Assembly: GCA_036825195.1 (NCBI GenBank)
Contig: DAISYQ010000003.1
Coordinates: forward strand, 62,001-126,000
Reading direction: 5' to 3'
Source: UBA2210 sp036825195
GTDB lineage: Bacteria > Desulfobacterota > Syntrophia > Syntrophales > UBA2210
DNA: 64,000 nt
In this document: positions 16,942 to 26,375 of the stretch, piece by piece
Layout of the letters: each line of letters starts with the position of its first letter
Position numbering within the stretch: position 1 is the first letter of the stretch
The notes under the pieces: generated by a model
Seen by the model: the letters and a program-made list of their open reading frames with translations, nothing else
Databases searched by the model: none
Told to the model about the DNA's origin: nothing
Program-made: the position numbers and the translations under genes

Positions 16942-19576
16942 ACGTTTGATATATCTTTTTGTCATAACGTTGTTCCTTATATTTCCTTCTTTGGATATCC
17001 TTGCCGCTGCTGATTCTCTGCGGGAAAAGGAACGCGCCGAGAGAATTATCGTTTTTCCCTTTGAGATACACAGTAGGAGCGATGCCGGATTACTGCGGGA
17101 CGAGATAAACGGTAAATTGACGGCCGAGCTGATGCAATCCGAATATATAGAGGTTATCAGGAAAGAAGAACTGGCGGTACTGGCTCGTGAGGAAAATCTG
17201 ACTGATCGGATGGCTGTTGCCGCAGGTAAGGAAGCAGGTGCCGATTTTATCGTTGTGGGGAGTCTTACCAGGCTGGGTGAGATGGTCAGTGCAGACGTTG
17301 GAGTGATCAACATCAATAGTGGTCATCGTTTCAACCTCTTCGCCCAGGGAAAGAATATGGACGTGCTGGTTTCGCAGTTGAAGAATGATATCCTTATGAA
17401 GACGCTGGCCGGTCAAAGGATAGCAGAGGTACGCTTCACGGGAAACCTCAGAATCGAAAACGGTGCCATATACAATGTTCTAAAAAGTACAAAGGGCAAA
17501 CTTTTCTCCCGAGATGATATTTCTTCAGATATAAAAGCTATATACAAGATGGGTTACTTTCAGGATGTTACCGCGAAGGTTACGGATACCCAAGAGGGAA
17601 AGGTCATCAATTTTACATTGAAGGAAATGCCGCTGATAACGGATGTCGATATTGAGGGAACCGACGAGTTAAAGAAGGAAGACGTGGAAGGGGTTGTCTT
17701 AGTTAAAGAAAAACAGATCCTGAATCTGAACAAATTGAAGGCGGATATAGAAAACATCAAGACCTACTACAAGAATGAAGGATTCCTGAACGCCGATGTC
17801 CGGTACCGTATAAATGAAGATCAAAAAGGAGCTCGGGTAGTATTTCAAATAACGGAGAAGGGGAAACTCTTTATACAGAAGATCACCTTTGAGGGAAACA
17901 GGGCATATACCGACAAAGAATTGAAAGACCTGATGGAATCCTCGGAGTGGAGTATATTTCATTTTATAACCGATTCCGGTGAGTTCAATGAGCAAAAATT
18001 AAAAGAAGACGCCAACAGACTGAGGGTCTTTTACCTGAACAATGGGTATATCAACGCCAAGATCGGCGAACCGGAGATGAACCATGACGAAGAATGGATA
18101 TATATCACGATACCCATTATTGAAGGGAAACAATTCCGGGTGGGAGACGTAAAAATTACGGGCGATATCCTTTCCGTGCCCCGAACCGAATTAATAACAA
18201 AGCTTCGAATTACCGAAAAAGACTATTTTGACAGAGAGGCCATCATTAAGGACATCGATATGCTGACCGAGGCATGCAATAAGGAGGGCTATGCCTATGC
18301 CAGTGTCGTTCCGAGAACCGTGTCAAGAAACGAAGAACAGAAGGTCGATATAACCTATGAAATAGACAAGGGCGATCTTGTATATATCAGCAGGATAGAC
18401 ATAACAGGCAATATTACGACGAGGGATAAGGTAATACGCAGGGAACTTGCCACTGTGGAGGGAGACCTCTATGACAGTAGTAAGGTCAAGACGAGCTATA
18501 TGAAACTGAACAGGCTCAGATATTTTGAAGAGGTGAATTTCCAGACGGAGAAGGGGGCCGATGAGGGGTTCATGGATATCAATGTCCATGTCAAGGAACG
18601 AACCACCGGTTTGTTCAGCGTCGGCGCCGGATATAGCGCTGTCGACAATCTCATCTTAACCGCTCAGGTATCCGAGCAAAACCTCTTCGGGCGGGGCCAG
18701 ATTCTGGGTCTAAGTGCCTATTTCGGATCAAGCAAAACGACCTATAAGCTATCTTTCACCGATCCCTGGCTCTTCGATATGCCCTTATGGGGCAAGTTTG
18801 ATATCTGGGACATGGAGAAGGAATATGATTCGTACGATCTGGACACGCAGGGTTGCGGTGCCACACTTGGATACCCTCTCTTCGAATATGTAAAGGGTTA
18901 CTTGGGGTATCAATTAAAAACCGATGACATAACCAATATAGATGATGATGCTTCAAAGTATATCAAGAGCCAGGAGGGGAGAACCACTTCAAGCGGTATG
19001 ACTCTGTCGCTGTCACGGGATACAACGGACGACATCATGTTTCCCTCAAGAGGTTCCAAAAACAATGTTTCAGTGGAACATACGGGGACAATATTCCAGG
19101 GAGATACAAGCTTTACGAAATACTCAGCAACCTCCAATTGGTTCTTTCCTCTCCCGTTGGACACGGTATTAGGAGCCCGTGGAAGAGCCGGTTACATTCA
19201 GGCTAATGAGGGAAAAGAGATCCCCGTCTTCGAACGCTTTTATCTCGGAGGAATCAGTTCTCTCAGAGGGTTGAGGGAGATCGGACCTGTGGATTCGGAA
19301 GGGGATTGTATCGGCGGTGCGACCATGCTGAACTTCAACGTGGAATTGGTTTTCCCCTTTATCAAAGAGGCAGGCATGAAGGGAGTCATTTTCTATGATA
19401 CGGGTAATGCATGGAACAGCGGGTATCATTTGGATGACATGAGGCAGACGGCGGGAGCAGGGGTACGCTGGTATTCCCCGATCGGTCCGTTACGACTTGA
19501 ATGGGGGTATGTCCTCGATAGGAAAGAGGGTGAAACTCCGAGCCGGTGGGAATTTACTATCGGTATGTTTATGTAG
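16931..19576 (+). CDS. bamA: outer-membrane protein assembly factor BamA with an extra N-terminal periplasmic domain
   Basis: 881-residue Omp85 protein that inserts beta-barrels into the outer membrane. A signal peptide (residues 1-~27) is followed by an additional domain (~38-160: RIIVFPFEIHSRSDAGLL, then GKEAGADFIVVGSLTRLGE) that resembles the CsgG/FlgO/LpoB-type alpha-beta fold. Five POTRA repeats come next (starting near AEVRFTGNLRIENGAIYN, LITDVDIEGTDEL, LFIQKITFEGNRAYTD, FRVGDVKITGD, VYISRIDITGN), then a 16-strand barrel with the loop-6 signature GGISSLRGLRE. The gene ends in an aromatic-rich final strand (WEFTIGMFM). Normal BamA is ~800 residues; the surplus is the N-terminal domain. 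ATG 16931 is chosen for its hydrophobic leader and overlaps lolD. Confidence 0.93.
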   Translation: MTCKRLIYLFVITLFLIFPSLDILAAADSLREKERAERIIVFPFEIHSRSDAGLLRDEINGKLTAELMQSEYIEVIRKEELAVLAREENLTDRMAVAAGKEAGADFIVVGSLTRLGEMVSADVGVININSGHRFNLFAQGKNMDVLVSQLKNDILMKTLAGQRIAEVRFTGNLRIENGAIYNVLKSTKGKLFSRDDISSDIKAIYKMGYFQDVTAKVTDTQEGKVINFTLKEMPLITDVDIEGTDELKKEDVEGVVLVKEKQILNLNKLKADIENIKTYYKNEGFLNADVRYRINEDQKGARVVFQITEKGKLFIQKITFEGNRAYTDKELKDLMESSEWSIFHFITDSGEFNEQKLKEDANRLRVFYLNNGYINAKIGEPEMNHDEEWIYITIPIIEGKQFRVGDVKITGDILSVPRTELITKLRITEKDYFDREAIIKDIDMLTEACNKEGYAYASVVPRTVSRNEEQKVDITYEIDKGDLVYISRIDITGNITTRDKVIRRELATVEGDLYDSSKVKTSYMKLNRLRYFEEVNFQTEKGADEGFMDINVHVKERTTGLFSVGAGYSAVDNLILTAQVSEQNLFGRGQILGLSAYFGSSKTTYKLSFTDPWLFDMPLWGKFDIWDMEKEYDSYDLDTQGCGATLGYPLFEYVKGYLGYQLKTDDITNIDDDASKYIKSQEGRTTSSGMTLSLSRDTTDDIMFPSRGSKNNVSVEHTGTIFQGDTSFTKYSATSNWFFPLPLDTVLGARGRAGYIQANEGKEIPVFERFYLGGISSLRGLREIGPVDSEGDCIGGATMLNFNVELVFPFIKEAGMKGVIFYDTGNAWNSGYHLDDMRQTAGAGVRWYSPIGPLRLEWGYVLDRKEGETPSRWEFTIGMFM

Positions 19577-19627
19577 TATCCATTTGTACACACATAATAT
19601 CACAAACTGAAACAAGGGGGATTTTTT

Positions 19628-20152
19628 ATGAAAAAGGCCATATATCTTTTAGTTGTTATCTCTTTCATCGCAGCAAGTGCTTGCTTCGCCGCTGCCGGGG
19701 AAATAGCTTTCGTCAATATGAAAGATATTCTTCTCCACTCCGATGCCGGAAAGGCTGCGACCCTGGATCTGAAGAAATTCGTCGAGGATAAGAAGGCAGC
19801 AATACAGGAAAAGGAAGAGGCACTGCAAAAACTGAAAGACAATCTGGAAAAGCAACGCGCCATATTGACGGACAGCGCCTATCAGGAGAAAGAGCTCTCC
19901 TACCAGAAAGAATACAGGGATTACAAAAGATTTATCGAAGATGCCAATGAAGAGATGAAAACAATGGATCAGGACCTCTCACGAAAGCTGCTTCCCGAAG
20001 CGTTGAAGGTGATTAACACCATCGGTGAAAAGGGAGGATATACGGGCATCATGGATATAAGCAGCGCCGGACTTGTCTTCCATTCCAGGGCGAATGATAT
20101 AACCCAGAAGGTTATAGAGGAATATAACAGGGTGTATAATGCTAGTAAGTAA
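19628..20152 (+). CDS. skp: OmpH/Skp-family periplasmic chaperone
   Basis: 174-residue holdase that escorts unfolded outer-membrane proteins to BamA. A signal peptide (KKAIYLLVVISFIAASACFAAA) is followed by the short beta-strand IAFVNMKDILLHS, a long charged coiled coil (~residues 45-130), and a C-terminal strand (YTGIMDISSAGLVFHS), the Skp 'jellyfish' architecture. AAGGGGG precedes the ATG. Its place between bamA and lpxD is the standard gene order. Confidence 0.92.
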   Translation: MKKAIYLLVVISFIAASACFAAAGEIAFVNMKDILLHSDAGKAATLDLKKFVEDKKAAIQEKEEALQKLKDNLEKQRAILTDSAYQEKELSYQKEYRDYKRFIEDANEEMKTMDQDLSRKLLPEALKVINTIGEKGGYTGIMDISSAGLVFHSRANDITQKVIEEYNRVYNASK

Positions 20153-20213
20153 TGGCATGATAAGTTCTGATATATCGTTTAACGGGATCGTTGACAGATA
20201 ATCGGGAATAACC

Positions 20214-21260
20214 ATGGTAGTTCGAAAGAGACTCAAAGAAATTGCAGCACATGTGGGTGGCACCGTGGTGGGAGATGCCGAGGTGTTTGTATGGAATGTG
20301 CGGGGCATAGACGAGGCGGGTGAGGGAGATCTTACCTTCATTTCGAACCCAAAGTACAGGGACAGACTCAAAGAAACCCGTGCATCGGCGATCCTTGTTC
20401 CACCGGGCATGAAACACCCCGATAAGAATCTGATTGTCACGGAGAATCCGTATATCGCCATGTCCATGGCCCTTGAGCTTCTATACCCCGAGGAACCTGT
20501 TCCACCGGGGATACACGGAAACGCATATATCGAAGAGGATGCGGAGATCGGAGAAGATGTCACCATCTTCCCCGGAGTGTACGTCGGCAAAAGGGCCAAG
20601 ATAGGCAGGAACGTGGTTCTATACCCCGGTGTTTTTGTGGGGAAAGACGCATCCGTAGGAGAAGATTCCATATTGCACCCGAATGTTGTTGTGTACAAGA
20701 GATGCAGGATCGGCAAAAGGGTGATTCTTCATGCGGGAGTCATTATCGGTGCGGACGGGTTCGGTTTTGCGAGCCCCGGGGCCGACAACCGCAAGATACC
20801 GCAGGTGGGAATAGTGCAGATCGATGACGATGTTGAAGTCGGGGCGAATACCACGATAGACAGAGGAACATTGGGTAAAACCTGGATAAAGAGAGGAGTT
20901 AAGATCGATAACCTGGTTCAGATCGCCCACAATGTGGTCATCGGTGAAAATTCCATAATAGTCGCTCAGGTTGGCGTTTCCGGCAGCACAAAATTGGGTG
21001 AGAGCGTACTGGTGGGAGGGCAGGTCGGGCTCATCGGGCATATCACCGTCGGGGACAATGTCATGATAGCAGCCCAGTCTGGTATTCGAGGAGATGTCGC
21101 TCCCAACCAGATCGTGTCCGGTTCTCCGCACCTGGAGCACAGCACCTGGTTGAGAATATACGGGTGTCTGCCGAGATTACCTGAGATGCGGAAAACGGTG
21201 AACTCTCTATTGAAACGGATAGAGAAACTGGAAGCACAGGTAGCAAGCGGGAAGAAATAA
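20214..21260 (+). CDS. lpxD: UDP-3-O-acylglucosamine N-acyltransferase
   Basis: 348-residue left-handed beta-helix acyltransferase that adds the second acyl chain in lipid A synthesis. An N-terminal uridine-binding domain (to ~100) is followed by hexapeptide repeats (for example IGEDVTIFPGVYVGKRAKIG), the catalytic histidine in LVQIAHNVVIGEN, and a C-terminal helix (residues ~320-345) that closes the trimer. Normally lpxD is followed by fabZ; here lpxA comes next after 30 bases. Confidence 0.95.
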   Translation: MVVRKRLKEIAAHVGGTVVGDAEVFVWNVRGIDEAGEGDLTFISNPKYRDRLKETRASAILVPPGMKHPDKNLIVTENPYIAMSMALELLYPEEPVPPGIHGNAYIEEDAEIGEDVTIFPGVYVGKRAKIGRNVVLYPGVFVGKDASVGEDSILHPNVVVYKRCRIGKRVILHAGVIIGADGFGFASPGADNRKIPQVGIVQIDDDVEVGANTTIDRGTLGKTWIKRGVKIDNLVQIAHNVVIGENSIIVAQVGVSGSTKLGESVLVGGQVGLIGHITVGDNVMIAAQSGIRGDVAPNQIVSGSPHLEHSTWLRIYGCLPRLPEMRKTVNSLLKRIEKLEAQVASGKK

Positions 21261-21290
21261 TAGGTAGATTCATAAGGAGTAAGATAGATC

Positions 21291-22064
21291 ATGAATATTC
21301 ACCCCACAGCCATTATATCACCAGGGGCAACTATAGAAGACAACGTTGAGATAGGACCGTATAGTGTTATCGGTTCTAAGGTGCGGATAGGCAGGGGTAC
21401 GGTTATCGGTCCCCACGCTGTCATAGAGGGTTGCACGGAAATAGGTGACAATTGTCGGATATTTCAGTTTGCTTCCATCGGAGCCGATCCTCAGGATCTC
21501 AAATTCGATGGAGAGGAATCAAAGGTGATCATCGGGAAGAACAACACGATACGGGAATTTGTCACGATACACAGTTCAACATCAGCCGATATCGGGATGA
21601 CCTGTATCGGAGACAATAATTTATTGATGGCGTACTGTCACGTGGCGCATAACTGCTTACTGGGAAACAATATTGTCATGGCGAACGCCGCGAATCTGGC
21701 TGGTCATATACACATCGAAGACTTTGCCATGATAGGTGGTTTATCGGGGATTCATCAATTTTCCCGTATCGGTCGACATTCGATTATTGGAGGCGCATCG
21801 GCCGTTACACAGGATGTCCCCCCCTATGTGACCGTATCGGGCAACAGGGCAAAACCTCATGGCCTCAATCTGATAGGACTCAAGCGGAGAGGTTTTTCGG
21901 AAGAAACAATAGCGGCACTGAAAAAAGCCTATAAGATTGTGTATAGATCTTCCCTGTTACTCGCGGTGGCCCTGGAAAAGGTGAAGACAGAGGTTGACGA
22001 TCTGCCCGAGGTGCGACATTTTATTGACTTTATAGGAAATTCGAAAAGAGGTATATGCCGATAA
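21291..22064 (+). CDS. lpxA: UDP-N-acetylglucosamine acyltransferase
   Basis: 257-residue beta-helix trimeric enzyme that starts lipid A synthesis by adding a hydroxyacyl chain to UDP-GlcNAc (or to its 3-amino analogue). MNIHPTAIISPGATIEDNVEIGPYS is the typical opening; the catalytic histidine lies in YCHVAHNCLLGN, and the C-terminal helical domain includes KPHGLNLIGLKRRGF. AAGGAG is present ~11 bases upstream. The neighbouring Gfo/Idh oxidoreductase suggests the acceptor may be the diamino sugar UDP-GlcNAc3N, but this cannot be read from the sequence. Confidence 0.95.
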   Translation: MNIHPTAIISPGATIEDNVEIGPYSVIGSKVRIGRGTVIGPHAVIEGCTEIGDNCRIFQFASIGADPQDLKFDGEESKVIIGKNNTIREFVTIHSSTSADIGMTCIGDNNLLMAYCHVAHNCLLGNNIVMANAANLAGHIHIEDFAMIGGLSGIHQFSRIGRHSIIGGASAVTQDVPPYVTVSGNRAKPHGLNLIGLKRRGFSEETIAALKKAYKIVYRSSLLLAVALEKVKTEVDDLPEVRHFIDFIGNSKRGICR

Positions 22065-22378
22065 CGATAAAAATCTGAATACAGGTTGTTCAAAATGTCT
22101 GAGAATCAAATAGGCTACAGATAGTATCATCCTATACCTGTATACGATTGTAGACCAACAGCGACTTTGACCGGACTCGGTTGATGCCATCATACCGCAA
22201 TGGTGAATATACTTTTGCTCTGCGACTGCTTATCACAAAATGTCACCGTATCGACAAACAGGAACGCTGAGTCGGTAGGCGGGTGACAGGGTTCAAAACA
22301 CGCACGAAGCATAAAGCCTGAGAAGCAATCATGTAACTGTTACAATTTCATCGTGAGCAAACAGGCGGGGAATGATTA
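22065..22378. other. 314-base non-coding gap after lpxA containing a perfect palindrome
   Basis: No convincing gene is seen on either strand. The gap lies where lpxI (DUF1009) sits in related lpx clusters. It contains a perfect 13-base palindrome TGTAAC-T-GTTACA (22332-22344), 35 bases before the next start, which could be a regulator site. No clear -35/-10 pair was identified. Confidence 0.5.
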
Positions 22379-23335
22379 GTGGGAGAAAAGAAAAAAATAA
22401 AAATTGGTGTGGTGGGTGCCGGTCATCTCGGAACCTATCACCTGCAAAAATACCAAAAGATAGCGGACTGTGAAATTGTATGTGTGGCAGATGTCATTCC
22501 GGAACAAGCTATCAAGGCGGCGAAGGAGTATCAATGCAAGGCCCTCTCCGATCATAGGGAGTTAATCGGAAAGGTCGATGCCGCCAGTGTTGCGGTTACT
22601 ACGAAATCACATTATGAGGTGGCGAGGGATCTTCTCTCCGCAGGAATCGATATACTCCTTGAAAAACCCATATGTGTTACCCTGAAAGAGGCGGATGAAC
22701 TTATCTCCATTGCCGAAAATACCGGTGCCATATTGCAGGTGGGATTAATAGAGCGGTTCAATCCCGCCATCACGGCGCTGGAGACGGTTATACAAGCACC
22801 TCTTTTCATTGAATCTCACCGCCTTCACCCCTTTTTCAATCGGGGGACGGATGTGGATGTCATCCTCGATCTGATGATCCATGATCTCGATATCATATTG
22901 CATTTTGTCGATTCTCCCATAAAAGACGTGGAAGCGGTCGGCGTATCCGTTCTTTCCCACAATGTCGATATCAGCAATGCACGGCTTACCTTTCAGAACG
23001 GTTGTGTGGCTAATGTCACCGCAAGCAGAGTAACGGGTAAGGTATTGCAGAAAATAAGATTTTTCGGGATTGAAGGGTATCATTCCGTCGATTACAGAAA
23101 AAGAGAACTCGTTTCACTAAGGAGAACGGTGAATGACGACGGACATCCGGAAATCGGTCAGAATGATGTGAACATAGAGAATTATGATCCCTTGGAAAGA
23201 GAGATCAGGGCATTCGTTCATTCGGTCATCACCAGAGAGGCACCTCTGGTATCCGGCACGGAGAGTAGAAAGTCACTGGATCTGGCTCTTCGCATTATTG
23301 ATAAAATGAATACCGGACGGGAGATGCTTGTGTGA
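22379..23335 (+). CDS. Gfo/Idh/MocA oxidoreductase, probable UDP-GlcNAc 3-dehydrogenase (GnnA-like)
   Basis: 318-residue NAD(P)-dependent oxidoreductase. The Rossmann motif IGVVGAGHLGTYH opens the protein, and the family's catalytic LLEKPICVT is near residue 97. Sitting between lpxA and lpxB, it is most likely the GnnA-type enzyme that oxidises UDP-GlcNAc at C3 so that an aminotransferase (GnnB) can install a 3-amino group, giving amide-linked lipid A. No aminotransferase is present in the window, so the role is inferred from position only. The start is GTG, with GGCGGGG about 10 bases upstream. Its stop overlaps the next short ORF (TGATG). Confidence 0.82.
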   Translation: MGEKKKIKIGVVGAGHLGTYHLQKYQKIADCEIVCVADVIPEQAIKAAKEYQCKALSDHRELIGKVDAASVAVTTKSHYEVARDLLSAGIDILLEKPICVTLKEADELISIAENTGAILQVGLIERFNPAITALETVIQAPLFIESHRLHPFFNRGTDVDVILDLMIHDLDIILHFVDSPIKDVEAVGVSVLSHNVDISNARLTFQNGCVANVTASRVTGKVLQKIRFFGIEGYHSVDYRKRELVSLRRTVNDDGHPEIGQNDVNIENYDPLEREIRAFVHSVITREAPLVSGTESRKSLDLALRIIDKMNTGREMLV

Positions 23336-23472
23336 TGTATATAATCGATGTGCAGAGACAGCCCAGTCTTCCCAAATCGAAAGTAGAAGCGTTCATACAA
23401 GATATACTCGACGAGTCCTGGTTTATACGGGACATATATCAGATCAGCGATGTGATTGATCATGCACCTTGA
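23335..23472 (+). CDS. candidate 45-codon small ORF between the GnnA-like gene and lpxB
   Basis: An ATG overlaps the upstream stop (TGATG at 23333-23337) and opens a 45-codon frame beginning MYIIDVQRQPSLPKSK and ending ISDVIDHAP, stopping 11 bases inside lpxB. It has a balanced, amphipathic composition and would be translated by reinitiation. I know no homologue. It may be a real small protein or simply the 120-base spacer. Confidence 0.35.
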   Translation: MYIIDVQRQPSLPKSKVEAFIQDILDESWFIRDIYQISDVIDHAP

Positions 23473-24619
23473 ACAGGAAAATCCTTATTCCAGTAAAGAG
23501 GTAATGCTTGTGGCCGGAGAAGCATCGGGCGACCTTCACGGGTCCAATCTGGTGAAGGCCATGCACCGTATAGACCCCACAATACATTTTTATGGAATCG
23601 GAGGAGAAAAGCTGAGAGGGGCGGGAGTTGAGATCGTTGCGAACCTGTCTGAGATGTCCGTTGTAGGACTGACGGAGGTTCTATCCAAACTGGGATTTAT
23701 TCTGAAGGTCAGACGGAACCTGAAAGAGTTATTACAGAAAAAGAGGCCCGATCTGCTTATCCTCATCGATTATCCCGATTTCAATCTGTCTCTCGCGAAA
23801 GAAGCCCGGAAAAACGGTATCAAGGTGTTCTATTACATCAGCCCCCAGGTCTGGGCATGGAGAAGGGGGAGAATATACAGCATTGCCCAATGTGTAGACC
23901 GGATGGCGGTTATTCTTCCCTTTGAGGCTCCGCTGTATGAGAAGGCCCATTTGGATGTACGGTTCGTGGGACATCCCCTGCTGGATGCGGTAAAGAGGAA
24001 GTATACACGCAAGGATGCGTTGAAACGGTTTGACCTGAAAGAGGGGAAAACAACCATCGCGATTCTCCCGGGGAGCAGGGAAGGTGAAGTGAAGAGGCTT
24101 CTGCCCGTCATGCTGCAAGCTGCGGAAATTTTGGAAGACAGATTACCGTCCCTTCAATTTGTTCTGCCGCTTGCCGACACACTGGCATACGATTTTGTGG
24201 CAGGCATGGTGAACCAATCTTCCGTCGATGTTACGATTATCAGCGATGATGCATATGATCTCATCGGATTATCGGACATTGCCATGGTTGCCTCAGGGAC
24301 CGCCACCCTGGAAACGGCGCTTCTCGGCACACCGATGATCATCGTATACAAGGTTTCTACCCTGTCGTATCTGATAGGCAGGGCGGTCATCAATATCGAT
24401 ACCATAGGCCTGGCCAACATAATTGCGGGAAAGACCGTGGTGCCCGAGCTTATACAGAGGGATGCAAATCCTGAAGCGATGGCTGACGAAGTATACGATA
24501 TCCTTATCAACAGGTCGAGGATGGATGCAATGAAGAGGGATTTGCTTGATGTATGCGAAAAGCTGGGTAGCCCCGGAGCGTCTCAAAGAGCTGCGGAGCT
24601 GGCGTGTGAGATGATATGA
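23462..24619 (+). CDS. lpxB: lipid-A-disaccharide synthase
   Basis: 385-residue GT-B (GT19) glycosyltransferase that joins UDP-diacylglucosamine and lipid X. Diagnostic blocks are VMLVAGEASGDLHGSNL near the N-terminus, YYISPQVWAWRRGR, LPGSREGEVKRL and ASGTATLETALLGTPMIIVYK. The ATG at 23462 is used; a TTG two codons earlier is in frame. The stop overlaps the msbA start (ATGA). The enzyme needs lipid X from LpxH/LpxI, for which no gene is visible here. Confidence 0.95.
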   Translation: MHLEQENPYSSKEVMLVAGEASGDLHGSNLVKAMHRIDPTIHFYGIGGEKLRGAGVEIVANLSEMSVVGLTEVLSKLGFILKVRRNLKELLQKKRPDLLILIDYPDFNLSLAKEARKNGIKVFYYISPQVWAWRRGRIYSIAQCVDRMAVILPFEAPLYEKAHLDVRFVGHPLLDAVKRKYTRKDALKRFDLKEGKTTIAILPGSREGEVKRLLPVMLQAAEILEDRLPSLQFVLPLADTLAYDFVAGMVNQSSVDVTIISDDAYDLIGLSDIAMVASGTATLETALLGTPMIIVYKVSTLSYLIGRAVINIDTIGLANIIAGKTVVPELIQRDANPEAMADEVYDILINRSRMDAMKRDLLDVCEKLGSPGASQRAAELACEMI

Positions 24620-26343
24620 GTATTTATAGACGTCTTCTGAAACTGGCAAAGCCTCATATTGCAAAATTTATTCTGGCAATGCTGTGTATGTTGGTAATGG
24701 GGGCTACCGTTTCGGCCCTAGCCTTTCTCGTCAAACCTGCCCTGGATGAGATATTCTTGAAGAAAAATGTAGGCATGCTGAAACTGATTCCCCTCGCGAT
24801 AATCATTATGTATTTCGTCAAAGGTGCCTGCAGTTACGGACAGACGATATTGATGAATTACATCGGCCAGAGAGTTGTAACTGACCTAAGGCGTGAACTC
24901 TACAACCATATTCAGAGGCAGTCTCTCTCCTTCTTCACGAAAAACCCCACCGGTATTCTCATGTCCCGCATTACCAATGATGTCAACTTTATCCAGAGGG
25001 CGGTATCGGATGCGATAACAAGTTTCATCAAGGATTCCTTTACATTGATAGGGTTGATCTTTGTGATTTTTTACCGGGATTGGAAATTGGCCATGATAGC
25101 GATGTTTGTATTTCCCCTTACGGTCTATCCCATTGCCGCGTTTGGAAGGAAGATGCGCAAGATCGCCACGAAGCGACAGGTTACCATGGGGAGCCTTACC
25201 AGTCTTCTCCAGGAGACCATATCGGGTGTACGGATCGTAAAGGCTTTCGGGATGGAAAACCACGAAGCTAAGAAGTTTTCACGGGAAAACGAGAGGCTTT
25301 TCAGGCTTTTCATGAAAACCATATCCGTAAAGGCCATATCCACTCCCTTTATGGAATTTCTGGGAGGTCTGGGTGTTTCAGCTATCATATTTTACGGCGG
25401 GTATCAGGTTATCAAGGGGGCATCGACACCGGGAACCTTCTTCTCGTTCCTTGCGGCCCTTATTATGCTCTATGAGCCCGTGAAAAGGCTCACCGATGTA
25501 AACAATATCGTACAACAGGGAATAGCCGCATGTATACGCGTATTTGCCATAATCGATCTGACACCCGAAATACGGAACAAAGAAAATGCTCTAGCCCTGC
25601 CTCGGATCTCGAAAAAGATAGAGATTCAGAACGTAACGTTCAGCTATAACGAGGAGCCCGTTCTGAAGGACATCAATCTGTCCGTCGATGTGGGAGAGGT
25701 GGTTGCCTTTGTGGGGATGAGCGGGGGAGGAAAAACCACCCTTGTGAATCTGATACCGAGGTTTTACGATGTGGACGCGGGGAGCATCAAGATAGACGGT
25801 TTTGATATACGGGATGTCACGATGGAGTCGCTTCGCGAGCAGATCGGCATCGTTACGCAGCAGACAATCCTCTTCAATGATACCATCAGAAACAATATTG
25901 CCTATGGTGACATTACAAAGAACGATGATGATATTATATATGCGGCAAAGATGGCCAATGCCCACCACTTTATTATGAGCCTGCCCGAGGGGTACGACAC
26001 CGTCATCGGAGAGCAGGGCATGATGCTTTCCGGAGGGGAGCGGCAGAGACTGTCCATAGCCAGAGCGCTGCTCAAGGATGCCCCCATCCTCATACTTGAT
26101 GAAGCGACATCGTCTCTCGACACCGAGTCCGAAATGGAGGTGCAGGAGGCCCTAGAAAACCTTATGCAGGGAAGAACAACCTTTGTTATAGCCCACAGGC
26201 TTTCAACGATAAGCCACGCGGACCGTATCATTGTCATGGTGAACGGGCAGATTGTTGAGGAAGGTACCCACGAATTTCTTTTTTCGAAGAAGGGTGAATA
26301 TTTCAGGCTGTGTAATTTACAGTTTGGGGAAAATAACAGTTAG
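24616..26343 (+). CDS. msbA: lipid A export ABC transporter (ATP-binding/permease)
   Basis: 575-residue half-transporter that flips lipid A-core across the inner membrane. Six transmembrane helices lie in the first ~320 residues, followed by a nucleotide-binding domain with Walker A GMSGGGKTTLVNL, Q-loop VTQQTILFND, signature LSGGERQRLSIARALL and Walker B ILILDEATSSLD. The start overlaps lpxB by 4 bases, so the step making the disaccharide and the exporter are coupled. Other ABC exporters have the same architecture; the lpxB-msbA-lpxK order makes MsbA the natural call. Confidence 0.93.
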   Translation: MSIYRRLLKLAKPHIAKFILAMLCMLVMGATVSALAFLVKPALDEIFLKKNVGMLKLIPLAIIIMYFVKGACSYGQTILMNYIGQRVVTDLRRELYNHIQRQSLSFFTKNPTGILMSRITNDVNFIQRAVSDAITSFIKDSFTLIGLIFVIFYRDWKLAMIAMFVFPLTVYPIAAFGRKMRKIATKRQVTMGSLTSLLQETISGVRIVKAFGMENHEAKKFSRENERLFRLFMKTISVKAISTPFMEFLGGLGVSAIIFYGGYQVIKGASTPGTFFSFLAALIMLYEPVKRLTDVNNIVQQGIAACIRVFAIIDLTPEIRNKENALALPRISKKIEIQNVTFSYNEEPVLKDINLSVDVGEVVAFVGMSGGGKTTLVNLIPRFYDVDAGSIKIDGFDIRDVTMESLREQIGIVTQQTILFNDTIRNNIAYGDITKNDDDIIYAAKMANAHHFIMSLPEGYDTVIGEQGMMLSGGERQRLSIARALLKDAPILILDEATSSLDTESEMEVQEALENLMQGRTTFVIAHRLSTISHADRIIVMVNGQIVEEGTHEFLFSKKGEYFRLCNLQFGENNS

Positions 26344-26375
26344 AGCGCACACGAAAGCGCGGTGCCCCCTTGGAT

